The notes: generated by a model not told the origin, from the letters alone. Shown: positions 1-5,277, counted from the first letter of the stretch. The stretch: 5,713 nucleotides of DNA from Ruminococcaceae bacterium UBA866 (GCA_002295325.1 DBGA01000079.1:6046-11758), one strand, 5' to 3'. Made by a program: numbers and translations.

Positions 1-156
1 AAGTCCGATGTCATTTTTTGTACGCTCGTTAAATTCCTTTGTGAAAGACATAATGTTCACACCATGTTGACCAAGCGCTGGTCCAACCGGTGGAGCAGGA
101 GTAGCCTTCGCAGCAGGAATTTGCAGCTTAATGTAGCCTACAACCTTTTGAGCCAT
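1..156 (-). CDS. rplK: 50S ribosomal protein L11, N-terminal 52 residues (runs off left edge)
   Basis: L11 sits at the base of the L7/L12 stalk, in the GTPase-associated centre of the large subunit, bound to 23S rRNA. The visible part begins [20 protein letters not shown], followed by the [15 protein letters not shown] segment and FTKEFNERT. These are hallmark L11 N-terminal-domain sequences, including the proline-rich stretch known from thiostrepton binding. The start ATG (154-156) has a strong ribosome binding site GGAGGTG at 163-169, six bases away. The C-terminal RNA-binding domain lies outside the window. The gene follows nusG on the same strand after a 119-bp gap, the standard bacterial order, with rplA (L1) expected next. 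Identification is from recognised sequence plus context. Confidence 0.97.
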   Translation of the reverse strand, partial: MAQKVVGYIKLQIPAAKATPAPPVGPALGQHGVNIMSFTKEFNERTKNDIGL

Positions 157-176
157 AATTTGCACCTCCATAATTT

Positions 177-215
177 GTGGTAAATGGCGGAATAGTCTTA
201 TTCTATTCCTCCCAC
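177..215 (-). promoter_or_regulatory. Hairpin with asymmetric internal loop ahead of rplK; possible L1-type autoregulatory leader
   Basis: Read leftward as RNA, GUGG (215-212) can pair with CCAC (180-177), and GGAAUAG (209-203) with CUAUUCC (195-189). Between the two helices lie GA on one side and eight bases on the other. The fold ends eight bases before the L11 ribosome binding site. The known L1 mRNA site in L11-L1 operons is also two helices around an asymmetric internal loop with a short purine strand, so translational control by L1 is a reasonable inference. The longer loop strand does not clearly match the sequence I remember for L1 sites, so the assignment is tentative. The base pairing itself is perfect. 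Confidence 0.35.
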
Positions 216-262
216 TAGCGTTATTCTATATAGAAAACGCTACAGGTAATAAACCTGCGTTT
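216..262 (-). promoter_or_regulatory. Two mutually exclusive hairpins in the nusG-rplK gap
   Basis: In the leftward RNA, TAGCGTT (242-236) pairs with AACGCTA (222-216), enclosing the perfect palindrome TTCTATATAGAA (224-235). One A is bulged at 223. Upstream, CAGGT and ACCTG (257-253 with 247-243) form a second stem. That stem can be extended by AAACG (262-258) with CGTTT (239-235), but only by using bases needed for the first hairpin. The two folds therefore compete, as in attenuators or processing sites. No long U tract follows either, so a classical intrinsic terminator is not shown. Function is inferred. Confidence 0.4.
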
Positions 263-275
263 GCATAAACGATGT

Positions 276-794
276 TTATACGGTTACAACTTGACTTAAC
301 TCAAGCTCAACCTGATTATCTCTACCAAACATAGAAACTGTAATAGTTACAGAGTTTTTGTCGGTTTCGATTGCGTCAACTACGCCGATAAAGCCCTCTA
401 AAGGACCGGCAACAACCTTAACGGAATCGCCAACTTCATAGTTAACTTCAACGTGAACAAGTTCAACACCAAGTGCCGCCACTTCCTTTTCAGAAAGAGG
501 AACGGGCTTTGATCCAGGACCAACGAAGCCTGTAACACCACGGATGTTTCTGATAACATACCAAGAATCATCTGTCAATATCATCTTGACTAAAACGTAG
601 CCAGGGAAAATTTTGCGTTCAACCTCACGTTGTTTGTTGTCCTTAACCTCTAAAACAGTCTCAGTAGGTACGCGTACCTCTTCAATCAATTCTTGAAGAT
701 TATGGTTTTCGACAACAGTTTCGATGCTTTTTGCCACCTTGTTCTCATAACCTGAGTAAGTGTGGATAACATACCACTTTGCGGCCTCTGACAT
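276..794 (-). CDS. nusG: Transcription termination/antitermination factor NusG
   Basis: NusG binds the clamp of RNA polymerase and modulates pausing and elongation. It also couples transcription to translation (S10) or Rho in many bacteria. The product has 172 residues, normal for Firmicutes. The NGN domain covers about residues 6-110, with KWYVIHTYSGYENKV at its start, the RKIFPGYVLVKM core (60-71) and IRGVTGFVG (84-92). The KOW domain follows at about 119-155 (VGDSVKVVAGPLEGFIGVV). The start at 792-794 is supported by GGAAGGA at 803-809, eight bases upstream. It lies 52 bp after secE and is the third gene of rpmG-secE-nusG. All family landmarks are intact. Confidence 0.98.
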   Translation of the reverse strand: MSEAAKWYVIHTYSGYENKVAKSIETVVENHNLQELIEEVRVPTETVLEVKDNKQREVERKIFPGYVLVKMILTDDSWYVIRNIRGVTGFVGPGSKPVPLSEKEVAALGVELVHVEVNYEVGDSVKVVAGPLEGFIGVVDAIETDKNSVTITVSMFGRDNQVELELSQVVTV

Positions 795-846
795 TGTATC
801 AGTCCTTCCAAGATCAAGGATTTACCTTGTGGTAATACCTAGTTCA

Positions 847-1095
847 TTAACCCAACATAAAGTTGAATATGTTGATGAACACCCAGTCTAAAGACCAGAT
901 TGCGACTGCGGCAACAGCCATAAACATGATAACAACACCAGTGTGGTTGATAACTTGTTTTTTGGACGGCCAAACAATCTTTTTGAATTCACTTCTCAAG
1001 TCCTTAAAGAAACGGGTAACTTTTTTAAAAAAGCCATTTTTAGGTTTCGCGTCTTTTGCCTTTGCTTTTGCGACTACAGCAACTTCTTTAGACAT
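847..1095 (-). CDS. secE: Preprotein translocase subunit SecE
   Basis: SecE is the essential small subunit that clamps the SecY channel in the cytoplasmic membrane. The 82-residue protein is of the short, single-span type usual in Gram-positives. A lysine/alanine-rich tail (about 1-20) precedes the amphipathic helix FFKKVTRFFKDLRSEFKK (22-39). The signature IVWPSKKQVINHTGVV (40-55) and one transmembrane helix (about 53-78) follow. The start ATG at 1093-1095 has AAGGTGG at 1103-1109. It begins 18 bp after rpmG and precedes nusG, the conserved order. The extended basic N-terminal tail is longer than in the shortest Bacillus SecE proteins, but such tails vary freely. Confidence 0.96.
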   Translation of the reverse strand: MSKEVAVVAKAKAKDAKPKNGFFKKVTRFFKDLRSEFKKIVWPSKKQVINHTGVVIMFMAVAAVAIWSLDWVFINIFNFMLG

Positions 1096-1113
1096 AATAA
1101 AGCCACCTTCCGT

Positions 1114-1263
1114 TTACTTTGTTTCTTTGTGAGCAGTGTGTTTCCTGCAGAAACGACAAAACTTGTTCATTTCGAGCCTGTCAGGATCGTTTTTCTTGTT
1201 TTTCACTGTGTCATAATTACGTTGTTTGCACTCTGTGCAAGCTAAAGTAACTTTAACTCTCAT
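1114..1263 (-). CDS. rpmG: 50S ribosomal protein L33, zinc-binding type
   Basis: This is a 49-residue gene ending at TAA (1114-1116). The protein reads [19 protein letters not shown] and later [17 protein letters not shown], which is L33, a small large-subunit protein near the E site. Cysteine pairs C9/C12 and C36/C39 make the zinc-ribbon (C+) form; bacteria with zinc-stress paralogues carry a second cysteine-free copy elsewhere. The ribosome binding site AGGAGGTGC (1268-1276) lies four bases before ATG (1261-1263) and is excellent. It is the first gene of the leftward operon, directly downstream of the promoter at 1372-1401 and its leader, and 18 bp before secE, as in many Firmicutes. Confidence 0.97.
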   Translation of the reverse strand: MRVKVTLACTECKQRNYDTVKNKKNDPDRLEMNKFCRFCRKHTAHKETK

Positions 1264-1365
1264 ATCGGCACCTCCTGCTAACTATCGGGATTGTGTTTGC
1301 CTCCCTCTTTCAAAAGGGATTGCACCCAAAAAATAGGCACAAAAAAATACACCTTCTTCGAGGTA
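1264..1365 (-). promoter_or_regulatory. Untranslated leader of the rpmG-secE-nusG operon
   Basis: From the predicted start near 1365 the leftward RNA first forms a weak hairpin, ACCU/AGGU (1364-1351), followed by a run of seven U (1347-1341). A second run of six U (1333-1328) comes next, then GGG (1327-1325) and CCC (1318-1316). That CCC can alternatively pair in the hairpin CCCUUU..AGAGGG (1318-1303). A U run straight after a stem at the very start of a transcript resembles a weak attenuator or pause site. No known r-protein leader motif is recognised. Function is inferred only. Confidence 0.4.
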
Positions 1366-1371
1366 ATAACA

Positions 1372-1401
1372 ATGATATCATAATAAGCATAGACTTGTCA
1401 A
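1372..1401 (-). promoter_or_regulatory. Sigma-A promoter for rpmG-secE-nusG
   Basis: Read leftward, a perfect -35 TTGACA (1401-1396) and a -10 TATCAT (1377-1372, five of six matches) are separated by 18 bp. The predicted transcription start is near 1365, about 100 nt before the L33 start codon. It is the only good housekeeping promoter seen upstream of the operon. Confidence 0.75.
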
Positions 1402-1412
1402 CACTTTTGGGT

Positions 1413-1429
1413 TATTTTGTAACAAAATA
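1413..1429. promoter_or_regulatory. Perfect palindrome between divergent promoters, possible operator
   Basis: TATTTTGTAACAAAATA is an 8-1-8 perfect inverted repeat. It lies seven bases upstream of the rightward -35 (1437) and eleven bases from the leftward -35 (1401). This is a place where a dimeric regulator could act on either promoter. It is AT-rich, so chance is not excluded; the binding protein is unknown. Confidence 0.35.
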
Positions 1430-1436
1430 CTAAAAG

Positions 1437-1465
1437 TTGCATTTTTCATCTATTTGCAATATAAT
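1437..1465 (+). promoter_or_regulatory. Sigma-A promoter for the DUF4097-like gene
   Basis: A -35 TTGCAT (1437-1442, four of six matches) and a perfect -10 TATAAT (1460-1465) are spaced by 17 bp. Transcription should start near 1472, giving a leader of about 30 nt before the ATG at 1503. Confidence 0.75.
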
Positions 1466-1502
1466 ATATCTACAATAATAACACATCTAAGGGGAGAAGA
1501 CA

Positions 1503-2369
1503 ATGAAAGTATCAAAAAAAATCCCGGCAATTGCATATACCATTCTATGTGTATTTTTACTGATAGCGTTATTAGCGGGCATCAAGTATATTGTAGATTT
1601 GGGCGACGCAATCGGAGGAAACAACCACACATCTAACAATGGAATTAAATGGGATGATGAATCCTACGAAGCGGGAAAACCAATTGAGAATGGCGATATG
1701 TTGACACAAAAACTATCCAAAAGCGCAACCTCATATGAAATTGACCTCCCATATGGTAACATTACAATTATGCCTACAGACAAGGATGAGCCTTATGTGG
1801 AATATAAAAGAAGACGAGATATTGAAATTCAAACGAAAGAAGATAACGGACACGCTAGACTCAAAGTGAAGATGCCAAATAGACTTTCCAAATTGTTTTT
1901 TATTGACGAAGAGGATGTGAGAATTAACTTCTATCTTCCAAAGGATAAGCTAACTAGTTTGGAAGTAACATTTAACGCAGGTCTTTTAAAAATTAATGAT
2001 ATCGAAGCTGACGAGTTTTCCCTAAAAATGGCTGCCGGAAATGCAATTATAAAAGGTTGCGAGTTTGATACAATTGAAACCGACCTTTCGGCTGGTAATC
2101 TTAATTTATACATAGATGAAGATACGCAGAGGGTTAATAGCCATGTTTCAGCAGGTAATATGAAACTGATGTTGCCAGAAGATATCAAGGGTTTTGACCT
2201 AACTTATAAGGCGGATTTGGGCAATATTTCAAATAATCTCTCCTTTAATATAGACAGTTCTACTAATGGTTTTGCAATTGACAGAAGAGGCGAAATTTCT
2301 TATGGTGATAAGTCTTGTAAAATTGAACTGAAGGTAGAGGTAGGGAATATTAGTATAAATGAATATTAA
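1503..2369 (+). CDS. Membrane-anchored DUF4097-like beta-strand-repeat protein
   Basis: The product has 288 residues. An N-terminal hydrophobic helix (about 8-30, after KKIP) without an obvious cleavage site suggests a signal anchor with the rest outside the cell. A hydrophilic linker (about 35-75) leads to short beta strands punctuated by glycine turns: YGNITI (84-89), AGLLKI (159-164), AAGNAII (177-183), SAGNLNL (196-202), SAGNMKL (216-222), LGNIS (239-243) and VGNISI (280-285). This rung-like pattern is typical of DUF4097 'putative adhesin' domains, thought to fold as beta-solenoids; their biochemical role is unknown. The start has AAGGGGAG (1489-1496) six bases upstream. It has its own promoter and two terminators, so it appears monocistronic. 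The PadR regulator and DUF1700 protein that often accompany this family are absent here. The family call is by eye; the function is not known. Confidence 0.85.
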   Translation: MKVSKKIPAIAYTILCVFLLIALLAGIKYIVDLGDAIGGNNHTSNNGIKWDDESYEAGKPIENGDMLTQKLSKSATSYEIDLPYGNITIMPTDKDEPYVEYKRRRDIEIQTKEDNGHARLKVKMPNRLSKLFFIDEEDVRINFYLPKDKLTSLEVTFNAGLLKINDIEADEFSLKMAAGNAIIKGCEFDTIETDLSAGNLNLYIDEDTQRVNSHVSAGNMKLMLPEDIKGFDLTYKADLGNISNNLSFNIDSSTNGFAIDRRGEISYGDKSCKIELKVEVGNISINEY

Positions 2370-2392
2370 TACTGTATAATCTAACCTATATA

Positions 2393-2417
2393 ATTGCCAA
2401 AAAGGCAATCGTTTTTT
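2393..2417 (+). terminator. Intrinsic terminator after the DUF4097-like gene (first of two)
   Basis: ATTGCC (2393-2398) and GGCAAT (2404-2409) form a six-pair stem around an A5 loop, followed by CG and six T (2412-2417). It begins 24 bp after the stop codon. Confidence 0.85.
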
Positions 2418-2421
2418 ACAC

Positions 2422-2453
2422 AAAACCCAACTAGAAACCACTAGTTGGGTTTT
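2422..2453. terminator. Second, bidirectional-type terminator
   Basis: AAAACCCAACTAG (2422-2434) and CTAGTTGGGTTTT (2441-2453) are perfect 13-base inverted repeats around a six-base loop. T-rich sequence lies on the right, and the A4 at 2422-2425 gives a U tract if read leftward. It backs up the terminator at 2393 and isolates rny from upstream transcription. Confidence 0.85.
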
Positions 2454-2499
2454 ATTATTAGTATCATACACAAATAATACCACATATTGTATATTCGTC

Positions 2500-2528
2500 T
2501 TGACATATTTACTAAAACAAGTTAAAAT
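2500..2528 (+). promoter_or_regulatory. Sigma-A promoter for rny
   Basis: A perfect -35 TTGACA (2500-2505) and -10 TAAAAT (2523-2528, five of six) have 17-bp spacing. The predicted start is near 2535, leaving a leader of about 120 to 135 nt. Confidence 0.8.
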
Positions 2529-2534
2529 ATAGTG

Positions 2535-2650
2535 TGTAGTACTCTAATGAATTTCAGGATAAATAATATTCATTTGGCGGCGGAAACGTATTAAGGGTTT
2601 TCTCGTCAAAAAACAACAAATTAACTTAAAAATTAAACAAAAAAATTAAC
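2535..2650 (+). promoter_or_regulatory. Long 5' leader of rny with two hairpins and a G-free tail
   Basis: AATGAAT (2546-2552) pairs with ATTCATT (2568-2574). GGAAAC (2582-2587) pairs with GTTTTC (2597-2602) with one G-U pair. From 2606 to 2651 there is not a single G: the sequence is A-rich and cannot fold strongly, and it ends at the ribosome binding site. Structured 5' modules followed by a single-stranded A-rich landing zone suit ribosome loading or endonuclease entry. Control of rny by its own product is therefore possible, but this is inference. No known riboswitch core was recognised. Confidence 0.4.
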
Positions 2651-2657
2651 AGGAGGT
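2651..2657 (+). promoter_or_regulatory. Ribosome binding site that decides the rny start
   Basis: AGGAGGT abuts an in-frame ATG at 2658, which is therefore too close to be used efficiently. The next in-frame ATG, at 2670, is 12 bases away, slightly long but workable. The site therefore favours 2670. Confidence 0.7.
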
Positions 2658-2669
2658 ATGGTAACGGAA

Positions 2670-4235
2670 ATGGACACACTAATAGTAGTTTTGTACTGCA
2701 TGATTGCTTTTATCGCATCAGGCGTAATTTGTGGTTTTATTGCCTTTAAACTAGGCGTTAACTATAGAAAAAAAATTGCAGAGGCTGAAATTGGCAGTGC
2801 TGAGGAACAAGCTAAAAAAATTCTTAACGATGCAATTCGTGACGCAGATACAAAGAAAAAAGAAACAATTATTGAAGCAAAAGATGAACTTCATAAACTT
2901 AGAACCGATGCAGACCGTGAAATAAAAGAACGCAGAGGTGAGCTTTCCCGTCAAGAAAGACGTATTGTTCAAAAGGAAGAAACACTAGATAAAAAAATGG
3001 ATAACCTCGAATTAAAAGAGGAGCAACTACAAGGCAAACTTAAATCTGCAGAAGAAAAATTGCAAGAAGCTGACACAATTAAGAAAAGCCAAATTGACAA
3101 CTTGGAACGAATTTCGGGTCTTACTGCGGAGCAGGCTAAGGACCAATTATTAGATAGTCTACAAGATGAATTAACTCATGAAAAAGCCGTTAAAATTTCA
3201 AACTACGAGCAAGTCTTAAAAGATGAATGTGACGAAAAAGCTCGTGAGTATATTTCCCTTGCGATTGCACGTTGTGCAGCAGACCAAGTTTCAGAGGCAA
3301 CTGTTTCAGTTGTTAACCTACCAAACGATGAGATGAAGGGCAGAATTATTGGGCGCGAGGGCAGAAATATCAGAGCAATCGAAACACTGACTGGTGTTGA
3401 TTTGATTATTGATGATACCCCGGAAGCGATTACCCTTTCTTGCTTTGATCCAGTTAGAAGGGAAATTGCAAAGATTACCCTTGAAAGACTGATTCAAGAC
3501 GGACGCATCCACCCAACTCGTATTGAGGAAACCGTTGAAAAAGCAAAACGTGACGTTGACCAACGCATAAAAGCTGAGGGTGAACGTGCAGTAATGGAGA
3601 CCAATGTTCATGGTGTACATCATGAAATTGTTAAACTAATCGGTAGACTTCGTTTCAGAACGTCTTATGGACAAAATGTATTAAACCACTCCATCGAGGT
3701 TGCTCACTTAGCTGGAATTATGGCTTCTGAGTTAGGGGTAGACGCAAACCTAGCGAGAAGAGCTGGGCTTTTGCATGATATCGGTAAGGCGCTTACTCAT
3801 GAAATCGAAGGGTCACACGTTGAAATTGGTGTTGACATTGCAAGGAAGTTCAAGGAAAGTGCAGAAGTTATCCACGCAATTGAGGCACATCATAATGATG
3901 TTGAGATTAAAACTGTTGTTGCCGCATTGGTGCAAGCAGCTGACGCAATTTCAGCAGCTCGTCCTGCAGCACGACGTGAAAACTTAGAGAATTATATTAA
4001 ACGTCTAGAAAAACTCGAAGAAATTGCTTGCTCATTTGAGGGCGTTGAAAAGTCATTTGCTATCCAAGCTGGTCGTGAAATCAGAATTATGGTTAGACCA
4101 GAGGACATCAAAGACGAGAAAATGATTATAGTTGCCCGTGAAATTGTAACTAAGATTGAAGATGAGCTAGATTATCCGGGACAAATCAAGGTTCATCTTA
4201 TTAGAGAGAGTAGAACAATAGAATACGCAAAATAA
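2670..4235 (+). CDS. rny: Ribonuclease Y, membrane-anchored endoribonuclease
   Basis: RNase Y starts bulk mRNA decay and processes RNAs in Firmicutes, as a membrane-bound HD-family phosphodiesterase that cuts single-stranded RNA. From ATG 2670 the protein has 521 residues (B. subtilis: 520). Order of parts: transmembrane helix (about 4-27), long charged coiled coil (about 40-200), KH domain with [20 protein letters not shown] including GREG at 228-231, then the HD domain with LLHDIGK, metal-binding H369-D370. The C-terminal domain ends in the conserved EYAK. Alignment by eye with B. subtilis RNase Y is continuous with no break. An in-frame ATG at 2658 (525 residues) is less likely because it touches the ribosome binding site. 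The gene has its own promoter and leader and is closed by two terminators; it is not linked to recA or ymdB here. Confidence 0.98.
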   Translation: MDTLIVVLYCMIAFIASGVICGFIAFKLGVNYRKKIAEAEIGSAEEQAKKILNDAIRDADTKKKETIIEAKDELHKLRTDADREIKERRGELSRQERRIVQKEETLDKKMDNLELKEEQLQGKLKSAEEKLQEADTIKKSQIDNLERISGLTAEQAKDQLLDSLQDELTHEKAVKISNYEQVLKDECDEKAREYISLAIARCAADQVSEATVSVVNLPNDEMKGRIIGREGRNIRAIETLTGVDLIIDDTPEAITLSCFDPVRREIAKITLERLIQDGRIHPTRIEETVEKAKRDVDQRIKAEGERAVMETNVHGVHHEIVKLIGRLRFRTSYGQNVLNHSIEVAHLAGIMASELGVDANLARRAGLLHDIGKALTHEIEGSHVEIGVDIARKFKESAEVIHAIEAHHNDVEIKTVVAALVQAADAISAARPAARRENLENYIKRLEKLEEIACSFEGVEKSFAIQAGREIRIMVRPEDIKDEKMIIVAREIVTKIEDELDYPGQIKVHLIRESRTIEYAK

Positions 4236-4271
4236 GCGACACAACTGCGCAGAGGCGCAAATGTTGCTTTT
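4235..4271 (+). terminator. Intrinsic terminator immediately after rny
   Basis: The stem AGCGACA (4235-4241) with TGTTGCT (4262-4268, one G-U pair) encloses a second stem TGCGC/GCGCA (4246-4250, 4255-4259). It is followed by T4 (4268-4271). The stem starts at the last base of the rny stop codon. Confidence 0.75.
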
Positions 4272-4273
4272 AT

Positions 4274-4332
4274 ATCACACATTAGGTAAAACAAATTGGT
4301 ATAGCAATTAATTTTTAATATACCAGTGTGAT
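4274..4332. repeat. Composite inverted repeat between rny and sleB
   Basis: ATCACAC (4274-4280) is the perfect complement of GTGTGAT (4326-4332). Immediately inside, TGGTATA (4297-4303) complements TATACCA (4319-4325). On the right side the two arms touch; on the left they are 16 bases apart, giving a two-helix hairpin with a one-sided bulge and an AT-rich loop. There is no U tract, so it does not look like a terminator. It lies between two terminators. Its role is unknown; it could stabilise a 3' end or be part of a small RNA. Confidence 0.5.
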
Positions 4333-4342
4333 ACATAAATTT

Positions 4343-4376
4343 AGAGCAGTAAACGAATTTCGTTTACTGCTCTTTT
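4343..4376. terminator. Strong terminator between convergent rny and sleB
   Basis: A perfect 15-base inverted repeat, AGAGCAGTAAACGAA (4343-4357) with its complement at 4359-4373, has one base between the arms. Four T (4373-4376) follow on the right. Read leftward the hairpin is followed only by TAAATTT, so it probably also stops sleB transcription, but less well. It insulates the two converging genes. Confidence 0.85.
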
Positions 4377-4402
4377 GGTTTCATAGTTCAAATTAGATGA
4401 TG

Positions 4403-4421
4403 TAGCATTACAGAGATGCTA
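4403..4421 (-). other. Small hairpin just after sleB stop
   Basis: TAGCAT (4421-4416 read leftward) and ATGCTA (4408-4403) form a perfect six-pair stem with a seven-base loop, seven bases after the sleB stop codon. No U tract follows, so it is a 3' hairpin rather than a clear terminator. It may act together with the bigger hairpin at 4343-4373. Confidence 0.4.
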
Positions 4422-4427
4422 TTACTT

Positions 4428-5102
4428 CTAGCTACAAAATAGGTGCTTGCCAATTCTCACAATAACAGGGCGAGTCCTCATCCACTTGTTAGAGGTTTTG
4501 TCTGGGTTAAAATAATAGATAGCGCCTCCTGACGGATCTTGGCCATTTAGGGCATCCTTTGCGGCTTTGTATGCTGAGTCTGAAATAGGTTGGTTAAATT
4601 GCCCGTCAACAACTGCGGTGAATGCTCCCTTTTGATAGATGACACCCGATAACGTATCAGGAAAAGAGGGATGCTCCACCCTGTTTAATACGCAGGCACC
4701 AACTGCTACCTGGCCGTTATATGGCTCACCACGTGACTCGGCTGATATGATACGCGCCAGCAAATTTATGTTGGTTTGGGTAGCTGCTGGTGTATTGCCA
4801 ATTGATATTCCGAGTTTTTTTAGAGTTGCAGGGCCGGCTATGCCGTCTTGAGTCAAACCCTGTTGTTTTTGAAATGTTTTTACAGCCTTTTGAGTTGCAG
4901 TGCCATAGATGCCATCAACACTTCCTTTATATATTCCACGATCCTTGAGCTTTTCTTGGATGGCTTTTACTTCGCTACCTCTCGAGCCTACCTTAGAAAG
5001 GGTAGGTTGCGTGTCGACAGTAAAGCTTGAGGCTAGTATTGATATGCTTAGAACGTTGATACAAATTATAATTAAAATCTGTATTATATTTTTTGCTTTC
5101 AT
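4428..5102 (-). CDS. sleB: Spore cortex-lytic enzyme SleB
   Basis: SleB degrades cortex peptidoglycan containing muramic-delta-lactam during germination, as a lytic transglycosylase stored in the dormant spore. The 224-residue protein has a signal peptide (about 1-26, hydrophobic 6-24). A peptidoglycan-binding domain follows (about 36-98: SRGSEVKAIQEKL, then DGIYGTATQKAVKTFQ and DGIAGPATLKKLG). A short linker leads to a SleB/CwlJ hydrolase domain (about 111-224). That domain shows ARIISAESRGEPY with the likely catalytic E122, then VLNRVEHPSFPDTLSGVIY, FTAVVDG and GGAIYYFNP. The start has AGGTGA (5107-5112), four bases upstream. A sigma-G-like promoter precedes it, fitting forespore expression. 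The usual partner gene ypeB does not follow: rny converges instead. The family is certain; sleB is preferred over cwlJ because of the signal peptide and peptidoglycan-binding domain. Confidence 0.93.
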   Translation of the reverse strand: MKAKNIIQILIIICINVLSISILASSFTVDTQPTLSKVGSRGSEVKAIQEKLKDRGIYKGSVDGIYGTATQKAVKTFQKQQGLTQDGIAGPATLKKLGISIGNTPAATQTNINLLARIISAESRGEPYNGQVAVGACVLNRVEHPSFPDTLSGVIYQKGAFTAVVDGQFNQPISDSAYKAAKDALNGQDPSGGAIYYFNPDKTSNKWMRTRPVIVRIGKHLFCS

Positions 5103-5133
5103 TAAATCACCTACACATACTATATTTTGAAAT

Positions 5134-5162
5134 TATTTTGTGCCAAAATTGGGCTATTATTC
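5134..5162 (-). promoter_or_regulatory. Candidate sigma-G (forespore) promoter for sleB
   Basis: Read leftward, GAATA (5162-5158) and CAAAATA (5140-5134) are 17 bp apart. They compare with the sigma-G pattern of a GAATA-like -35 and a CATAATA-like -10, with one mismatch in the -10. Transcription would begin near 5127, about 25 nt before the sleB start. Known sleB genes are sigma-G dependent, which supports the reading. No competing TTGACA/TATAAT promoter is seen on this strand. Confidence 0.5.
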
Positions 5163-5277
5163 TTTGGACATTATAATTATTCAATATACAGTATGAGTTT
5201 AAAGGTGACAGATAAATTTTTAATGCTATTATTAGCAAAAAACATGGAGTCGATATAGTAAAATTCAAACAAACTGA
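5163..5277. other. AT-rich intergenic stretch between divergent sleB and small-protein promoters
   Basis: No gene is supported here. The only structure seen is a small hairpin, TGCTA (5224-5228) with TAGCA (5233-5237), flanked by T5 on the left and A6 on the right. Neither strand gives the stem-then-U-tract arrangement of a convincing terminator. Confidence 0.4.

Noticed and set aside
863..1245. Rightward reading frames of 89 and 100 codons
   Set aside because: They are antisense to secE and rpmG, which are certain from sequence, and have no ribosome binding sites.
1264..1502. tRNA gene upstream of rpmG
   Set aside because: Some genomes carry a tRNA near secE, but no cloverleaf or T-arm GTTCRA motif is present here.
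1931..2188. Leftward 85-codon frame inside the DUF4097-like gene
   Set aside because: It is a shadow of a well-supported gene with its own promoter and ribosome binding site on the other strand; its start lacks a ribosome binding site.
2229..2483. Leftward 84-codon frame across the terminators
   Set aside because: It crosses two intrinsic terminators and overlaps the end of the real gene; the composition is not protein-like.
2535..2650. A known riboswitch in the rny leader
   Set aside because: I compared it by memory with c-di-GMP, ZTP, SAM and c-di-AMP cores and found no match to their conserved bases; only simple hairpins are supported.
2658..2669. ATG 2658 as the rny start
   Set aside because: It directly touches AGGAGGT. 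Starting at 2670 gives 521 residues, close to the 520 of B. subtilis RNase Y. Not fully excluded.
3318..3623. Leftward 101-codon frame inside rny
   Set aside because: It is antisense to the conserved KH domain, with no ribosome binding site.
4639..5130. Rightward frames of 60-73 codons across sleB
   Set aside because: They are antisense to sleB, whose two domains are clear; they have no promoters or ribosome binding sites.
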